A stretch of 64,000 bases of DNA from the IMG/VR virus record IMGVR_UViG_3300009128_000003, positions 1 to 64,000 of that record; one strand, 5' to 3'. Every line of letters begins with the position of its first letter. Within the stretch, counting starts at the first letter, position 1. A model generated the notes under the pieces. It was not told the origin of the DNA, searched no databases, and worked only from the letters and a program-made list of their open reading frames with translations. The stretch comes from a virus. The position numbers and the translations under genes are program-made. This document shows positions 59,784-64,000 of this stretch, piece by piece.

Positions 59784-60500
59784 TTAGAAGACAAACCAGT
59801 TGGTACCATCTGAATACAAGTTAATTGCTGGCATTGTGCCGGTTAATTGATAGTAAGAACCGCCCTCAACAAGATCGCCGTAGCCGCTCTTAGAGAGGAT
59901 CAGCGAACTTGTTCGTGCTGTGACTTGATCTTTTACTACCATAACATGACCTTGTTTTGCTCCTTGGGCGCGCGCATCATCTAAAGTAATTGTTGTGTTA
60001 GCAGTGGCTGTGACGCCGTATAGATAAGCTCTTTTGGTTAGGTTGGCGCCACCATTTAACGTAACGGTGCCGGTTACTTCAAAATAGTTACCCCGAATCG
60101 ACTTCAAGTAAGTCATGTGATTGGTAGCAGATGAACTTAGAACAGGAGTAACCGAACTCCAAACTGCCCCAACGGCGCCCGACACAACATTCAAACTACC
60201 GGTTCGAAGATGGATATCGTCGGCACTATTACCAAAGATAGTAGAACCAGAGATGACCTCTGTGTCGATGATCTTATAGGCGCTGGCGGTGATAGCGCCG
60301 CTAACAATAAGGGCGCCGGTCAATACCAGTGTACTTGTAGTGCCGCCCGGTGTGCCACCGCGAGACGCAGTGAAATACATAAGATTACGCGAACCTGTCA
60401 TATTCGATCCGCTTGTATGAAACTGAATCGACCCTGTGGGTCCGGTAGCTGTTCCACCGGCGCTAGCTGTACAGCTTATATATGCCCATCCGGTAGCCAT
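59784..60500 (-). CDS. Fibre/decoration protein
   Basis: The 238-residue protein starts ATGWAYISCTASAGGTATGP and is beta-rich with SGSNMTGSRNLMYFTA and ITASAYKIIDTEVISGSTIF. It ends AINLYSDGTNWFVF, the same type of end module. It starts by TAATG overlap with the upstream stop. Role inferred as for its neighbours. Confidence 0.7.
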   Translation of the reverse strand: MATGWAYISCTASAGGTATGPTGSIQFHTSGSNMTGSRNLMYFTASRGGTPGGTTSTLVLTGALIVSGAITASAYKIIDTEVISGSTIFGNSADDIHLRTGSLNVVSGAVGAVWSSVTPVLSSSATNHMTYLKSIRGNYFEVTGTVTLNGGANLTKRAYLYGVTATANTTITLDDARAQGAKQGHVMVVKDQVTARTSSLILSKSGYGDLVEGGSYYQLTGTMPAINLYSDGTNWFVF

Positions 60501-60946
60501 TATCCGACTCCGGCAGAACCTGACCAGTTCGGACCAAGGCGCCCTGCTGTCTTCTTGCGATCAATACATGTGAGACCGGCTACGACGTCGACTCGTGAAG
60601 AGCCCGAGGGACTGGAAATCCAAATGCCCGACACCTTTACGCGAAGCTCGCCAGTAGTGGCAGCGTTACCCCCGAACGTCTCACTGGCGCCTGAAAGCTC
60701 TATAAAGTTAGTGCCGCCAACACCGACCGATGAAAAGCCAACCCTAACAGTGTGAGCACCATGGTTGGTCACTTTGATCCACGACGAGACCATGGGAAGC
60801 GCTACCTCGGCTGCGCTGCCGGCTATCTGTGTGCTGACGAATGGTCGACCGCTTACTTGATATGAGCCGACATTGTTGAGTCCTACTTCGGGTACCCTGA
60901 TTGAACCCGATGGATAATATGCTGATCCTCCGTAACCACGTGCCAT
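60500..60946 (-). CDS. Small virion protein
   Basis: The 148-residue protein has ARGYGGSAYYPSGSIRVPEV, then SSWIKVTNHGAHTVRVGFSS and TNFIELSGASETF, a beta-sandwich-like pattern. A GELRVKVSGIWI strand and VDVVAGLTCID follow. Similar proteins occur beside fibre genes in marine T4-like phages; function unknown. Element 60978-60985 precedes it. Confidence 0.68.
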   Translation of the reverse strand: MARGYGGSAYYPSGSIRVPEVGLNNVGSYQVSGRPFVSTQIAGSAAEVALPMVSSWIKVTNHGAHTVRVGFSSVGVGGTNFIELSGASETFGGNAATTGELRVKVSGIWISSPSGSSRVDVVAGLTCIDRKKTAGRLGPNWSGSAGVG

Positions 60947-60977
60947 TAAAATTCTCCTAATTTAAACATGTTCATTA

Positions 60978-60985
60978 TAAATAGT
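60978..60985 (-). promoter_or_regulatory. Late-type ACTATTTA element
   Basis: Minus-strand GTGACTATTTATAATG lies 32 nt upstream of the ATG at 60946 and overlaps the stop codon of the bS21-like gene. Confidence 0.45.
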
Positions 60986-61230
60986 CACTTATTTCTTCTA
61001 TTACGCCTTTCTTTTGCTCGCTGGCGTTTTTGTTCATCGCGAGCTTTCTGCCTTCGGGCTCTCTCACTCTTCTCTCGCTTCGCTACCGAAGGCTTTGTAT
61101 ATTCTTTGCGATTGCGAATCTCTTCGATAATTCGTGACCGCTTTGTTTTCTTGATAAACTTTCTTATCATTTTCTCATGGTTGCCGCGGCACTCTTTTGA
61201 TGTTACTTTAAAGTTAGATTTTTTGCGCAT
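60985..61230 (-). CDS. Ribosomal protein bS21-like
   Basis: The 81-residue, very basic protein has MIRKFIKKTKRSRIIEEIRN then RKEYTKPSVAKREKSERARR and an Arg/Lys-rich tail. The pattern (FIKKxKxxxIxxEIRxRxxYxKPSxxKR) is that of bS21, which in bacteria sits near the 3' end of 16S rRNA and helps start-site recognition. Phage-encoded bS21 is known in some marine phages, for example pelagiphage HTVC008M. It is slightly longer than host bS21 at the N-terminus. The start has GTAGGAGC. It could replace host bS21 in ribosomes during infection; inference. Confidence 0.75.
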   Translation of the reverse strand: MRKKSNFKVTSKECRGNHEKMIRKFIKKTKRSRIIEEIRNRKEYTKPSVAKREKSERARRQKARDEQKRQRAKERRNRRNK

Positions 61231-61237
61231 GATGCTC

Positions 61238-61663
61238 CTACTTCATCGCTTTCCAGACAGCAGAGGCGCCGCCCACTAAAGAACTAATATCAACGCCAGA
61301 ATCGGCTGGGGCCCCCAAATCAACGTTGCCGCCGCCCGGACTACTAGCTTCATACTGGGACATCGGCGCAGTTCCTTCAAACAGATTAACGCCGTTATAT
61401 GCGTCTTGTCCAATAGCTTCCATCATTTTCTTTCGCTGGGCTGCAAGCTGCTTGTTCGTTTCGCGAGTCTTTCGGGCGCGAATCTCTGCCTCTGGCTCCT
61501 GCGGTGTCTGGGGTCTTTGGACACCTTCAACCACAAGACCTCCTTGCATGCCTTTCGCTACCTCTGCTACTACATTGGACAAAAGTCCTTCTTCTATTAA
61601 AAGCTCGTGAATGCACTCTTTGACCATAGGCTTCATTAGCTCTTTAAGATCTTTCTTTTTCAT
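61238..61663 (-). CDS. Uncharacterised helical protein
   Basis: The 141-residue product starts at ATG 61663, overlapping the upstream stop (ATGA). It begins KKKDLKELMKPMVKECIHEL then LIEEGLLSNVVAEVAKG, a conserved-looking helix pair, followed by Pro/Glu-rich and Gly-rich parts. No domain recognised. Overlap and position imply it works with the large acidic protein. Confidence 0.7.
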   Translation of the reverse strand: MKKKDLKELMKPMVKECIHELLIEEGLLSNVVAEVAKGMQGGLVVEGVQRPQTPQEPEAEIRARKTRETNKQLAAQRKKMMEAIGQDAYNGVNLFEGTAPMSQYEASSPGGGNVDLGAPADSGVDISSLVGGASAVWKAMK

Positions 61664-64000
61664 TTTATTCCTGCTAGCGTCTTCCAACGCTCAATTGTTT
61701 TGGATTCTTTAAGGGTTTTGCCTTCTTCGTAACCTACAGCCTGTTTCATAAACGGCTGGGACGATTTTAAACCACCACTTCGTATGCGTTCTTTAGATCT
61801 CGCGATGTGGGCAGTACGGCGCTTAGCGGCATTGGCGGCGGACTTGTCGCGGTCGGCTTGGGTTCGGCGCTGACCCAAATCGACAACTTCGCCTCCCTTT
61901 GTCTCGGGAGCCTCTTCTTCCGCTGCCTTCACTCGAACTTTTTGTAACAGATCGTTTAACAAGCCTCGGGACTGCTTCTTCTGAAAGACTCTCGCCATTC
62001 TTTCCACTTTCCCTGCTTCTACCTTGTCTCGGGTAGCTAAGCGCTCCCAAGCCTTAAGAATTTGAGTCTTCTTGGCGGTAAGGTAGTTGCTGTCAGCAAT
62101 CTTCCCCACGGCCGATTGGCGATCTCTTTCTCTAAGAAGCCTTTCGGGAAGGAATGGTCCAAAGAAATTTAGGAAGGAATTCAAATCGTCTTCAAACTTC
62201 ATTTTGGAGCCGCGAACTTGCTTGCCCCTGTTGACGTTCTTCCAGCTTCCTTTTAGCTTGTTGGTATTAAAGTCGTCTGAAAGGTAGTATACTTTGCCTT
62301 CTCCGGGGTCCGCCTCTTCTTCGGCTTCGCCTTCTGCGTCTTCTGCGCCTTCCTCGCCGGGTTCGCCTTCTGCGCCGGCGGGGGCTATATCTTCCGCCCC
62401 TTCAGGGGGAGCTTCGCCCGGCGCGGTACCGAGCATTGCGCTGAGATCTCTGAGGGGTTCAATGTACTTATCGCCTAGTTTTTTCAACTCTTCCATTCCG
62501 GGCTTGTCGGCAACCTTGTCATACAGTTCGAGCGCCTTGTTAACACCCTCTTGTACATCTTCGACCGATGCCTCGATGCCTGCTGCCTCTAGAGCATTTA
62601 TGATAGCATCCTTGGCACCTTGGGCGCCGCGGACTTTGTCCATAGCTTTAACTAGAGGTATTAACTTAAGGACCAATGGTCCAAACTTGCCAGCTTTCGC
62701 GGCGATCTTTCCAAAGGGAATGAGGGAAAACAGTGCCAATGCCGCCGATTTCAAATCCCCTTGTGCTATATTAATGAGAGATTCTGCGATAGACGCCGGT
62801 ATATTGGCGCCGGGCACCAGTGACAATACGCTAGCCAAACCTTCGACCGCTTTAACAGCGGGCGTGTTTGCTAAATCTTGAACTTTATCTATAACACTTT
62901 CGTCTTCTCCATCCGTATCGGTGGTGCCCTCTGGGTCGATTGCTGGCTCTTCAACACCGGTACCGATGTCCCAACCGCCTTCGCGCAATTGAGTCTTGCA
63001 ACAATCATAAATGGCTTGTGCAACTTCTTGGTCGGCAAAGATCTTAAAGATGCCAGAAAAGTCAACTGCATGCGACTTAGCCGGCTTTGAGTCACTTCCC
63101 TTAACTTTGCGCCCTTTGCGTGGAGATTTTTCAGGGGTAGTTACGCCGGCGATGTATTCTCGGATAGTGCTGTCTGCATCCATTTGTTTAATGATGCCGG
63201 CACTGACGCTTTGCTTGACCATATAGTCACGCAGTTCTTTATACTTCTCCGGTGCTATTTGATACTCATTCTTTATCGCCGATAAAAAGTATGCTAGTGT
63301 GTAGCCGGGATTGCTGGGCTTTGGCTTGAATTTGATTTTGCTACAGTCGCCGACCACTGCGTCCGGATATTCTTCCACGTCGACGGGGGTCGGCGCCTGA
63401 GTCCCATCTTCTGGCTCTTCCTCTTGACCGGGTGTGCCACCCTGCGGTTGTGGCTGTTGTGGCTCTTGGGGCGCTTGTGGTTCTTGGGGCTTTTGGGGTT
63501 CTTGCTGCTTGGGCTTTGATTTTTTAAACCAGTTGGGAAGGTCGTTCCCTTCTTTGCCGAAGAAGCCGGCACGTGCAAGAATCTTATAGAGATGGTCTTT
63601 GGTCTTTTGTGTAGTGAGCGCAGCGTTGAATACTTTAGCAAGATTTGGGTATTTATTTACGTCCAACTCGCCGTTGGGACCCAACTTGGGCATCCGGCTA
63701 AGAATTACAGATGCCTTGTGAATTGATTGTTCCTCGATTGTATAATTATTTCCTTGAGGGTTTGTAATAAGGTCTTCAAGTTCGTTATATAATACATCGC
63801 GCTTAACTTCTACGTTTAAAATTCGACGGATGTCGTCAATTGCCTTATAAAGAGCAGCTACGTCGTCGGCGTTATAAGTTTCAGGCTCGTTGCCTGCGCC
63901 CTCTTCCTCTCCATCGCCGCCGGCACATTTGTCGCCCGGCTTGCATACCAGATCGCCTGTATATTGATGCTTGTCATAGCTAAGTCCGTGTTTTCCTCCG
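61660..64000 (-). CDS. Large Pro/acidic-rich virion-type protein (5' end outside the window)
   Basis: The frame is open from 61660 to the right edge without a stop, so it extends past the ATG at 63693. At least 779 residues are present. Features are KSKPKQQEPQKPQEPQAPQE-type Pro/Gln repeats near 63.45 kb, a predicted hydrophobic helical part (about 62.6-62.9 kb), a Glu/Ala/Gly-rich region near 62.35 kb and a basic C-terminus ending ERWKTLAGIK. The C-terminal motif is shared with the scaffold protein at 53326-54471. Head/scaffold-associated role inferred; no enzyme motif. Confidence 0.7.
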   Translation of the reverse strand, partial: GGKHGLSYDKHQYTGDLVCKPGDKCAGGDGEEEGAGNEPETYNADDVAALYKAIDDIRRILNVEVKRDVLYNELEDLITNPQGNNYTIEEQSIHKASVILSRMPKLGPNGELDVNKYPNLAKVFNAALTTQKTKDHLYKILARAGFFGKEGNDLPNWFKKSKPKQQEPQKPQEPQAPQEPQQPQPQGGTPGQEEEPEDGTQAPTPVDVEEYPDAVVGDCSKIKFKPKPSNPGYTLAYFLSAIKNEYQIAPEKYKELRDYMVKQSVSAGIIKQMDADSTIREYIAGVTTPEKSPRKGRKVKGSDSKPAKSHAVDFSGIFKIFADQEVAQAIYDCCKTQLREGGWDIGTGVEEPAIDPEGTTDTDGEDESVIDKVQDLANTPAVKAVEGLASVLSLVPGANIPASIAESLINIAQGDLKSAALALFSLIPFGKIAAKAGKFGPLVLKLIPLVKAMDKVRGAQGAKDAIINALEAAGIEASVEDVQEGVNKALELYDKVADKPGMEELKKLGDKYIEPLRDLSAMLGTAPGEAPPEGAEDIAPAGAEGEPGEEGAEDAEGEAEEEADPGEGKVYYLSDDFNTNKLKGSWKNVNRGKQVRGSKMKFEDDLNSFLNFFGPFLPERLLRERDRQSAVGKIADSNYLTAKKTQILKAWERLATRDKVEAGKVERMARVFQKKQSRGLLNDLLQKVRVKAAEEEAPETKGGEVVDLGQRRTQADRDKSAANAAKRRTAHIARSKERIRSGGLKSSQPFMKQAVGYEEGKTLKESKTIERWKTLAGIK

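Noticed and set aside
61660-63693. ATG at 63693 as the true start of the large Pro-rich protein
   Set aside because: The frame is open without a stop from 63693 to the right edge, and no ribosome binding site precedes that ATG, so the gene continues past the window.
1-64000. tRNA genes, CRISPR arrays, insertion sequences, integrase or att sites
   Set aside because: All gaps are short and none shows a cloverleaf, spaced repeats or transposase; no integrase-like protein was seen, consistent with a lytic phage.

Overview
The window is part of the genome of a contractile-tailed double-stranded DNA phage of the T4 superfamily, probably from a marine or freshwater metagenome. The capsid and tail proteins are T4-type: major capsid gp23, scaffold gp22, neck gp13/gp14/gp15, sheath gp18, tube gp19, a gp26-family baseplate protein and a gp53-like wedge. 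Most housekeeping genes resemble those of marine cyano- and pelagi-type myophages. The replication set departs from T4: a DnaE-type polymerase, a very small family-A polymerase, RecA, a DnaB/gp41 helicase, a separate FEN nuclease and a gp32-like SSB. The sequence does not show the host; amidase, GroEL/GroES and B12-dependent reductase genes fit a Gram-negative aquatic bacterium. Portal, terminase, prohead protease and clamp genes are outside the window, so this is a fragment.

Every supported gene lies on the minus strand, so transcription runs from right to left. Genes are tightly packed, often with ATGA or TAATG overlaps, and no gap exceeds about 180 bases. I saw no tRNA, CRISPR array, insertion sequence or attachment site.

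Layout from right to left. 64.0-60.5 kb: a large acidic/Pro-rich protein cut by the window edge, a bS21-like ribosomal protein and small virion proteins. 60.5-54.6 kb: fibre or decoration proteins and an Asp-box beta-propeller. 54.5-49.9 kb: scaffold, major capsid protein and small head proteins. 49.8-41.8 kb: neck, sheath, tube and the gp26-like gene with an overlapping +1-frame gene. 41.8-30.5 kb: tape measure and large baseplate proteins. 30.5-12.4 kb: replication, recombination and nucleotide genes, including a candidate tubulin/FtsZ-like protein, endolysin and GroES-like protein. 12.4-0 kb: ClpP-like and J-domain proteins, dUTPase, methyltransferases, IMP dehydrogenase-type enzyme, thioredoxin-like protein, a sigma-region-4 mini-protein, GroEL and a degenerate D12 methyltransferase.

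Two promoter classes can be read by eye. Metabolic and replication units start with near-consensus sigma70 promoters (TTGACN, 16-17 bp, TATAAT-like). Structural units, and the GroES-like gene, instead carry an ACTA(T/C/A)TTA-type element usually 18-38 nt upstream of the start codon, often just after a hairpin terminator. This looks like a variant late promoter. The most notable content is the phage-encoded folding and proteolysis set (GroEL, GroES-like, J-domain, two ClpP-like proteins), the DnaE plus mini-PolA pairing, the tubulin-like protein, the bS21-like protein and the putative late-promoter system.
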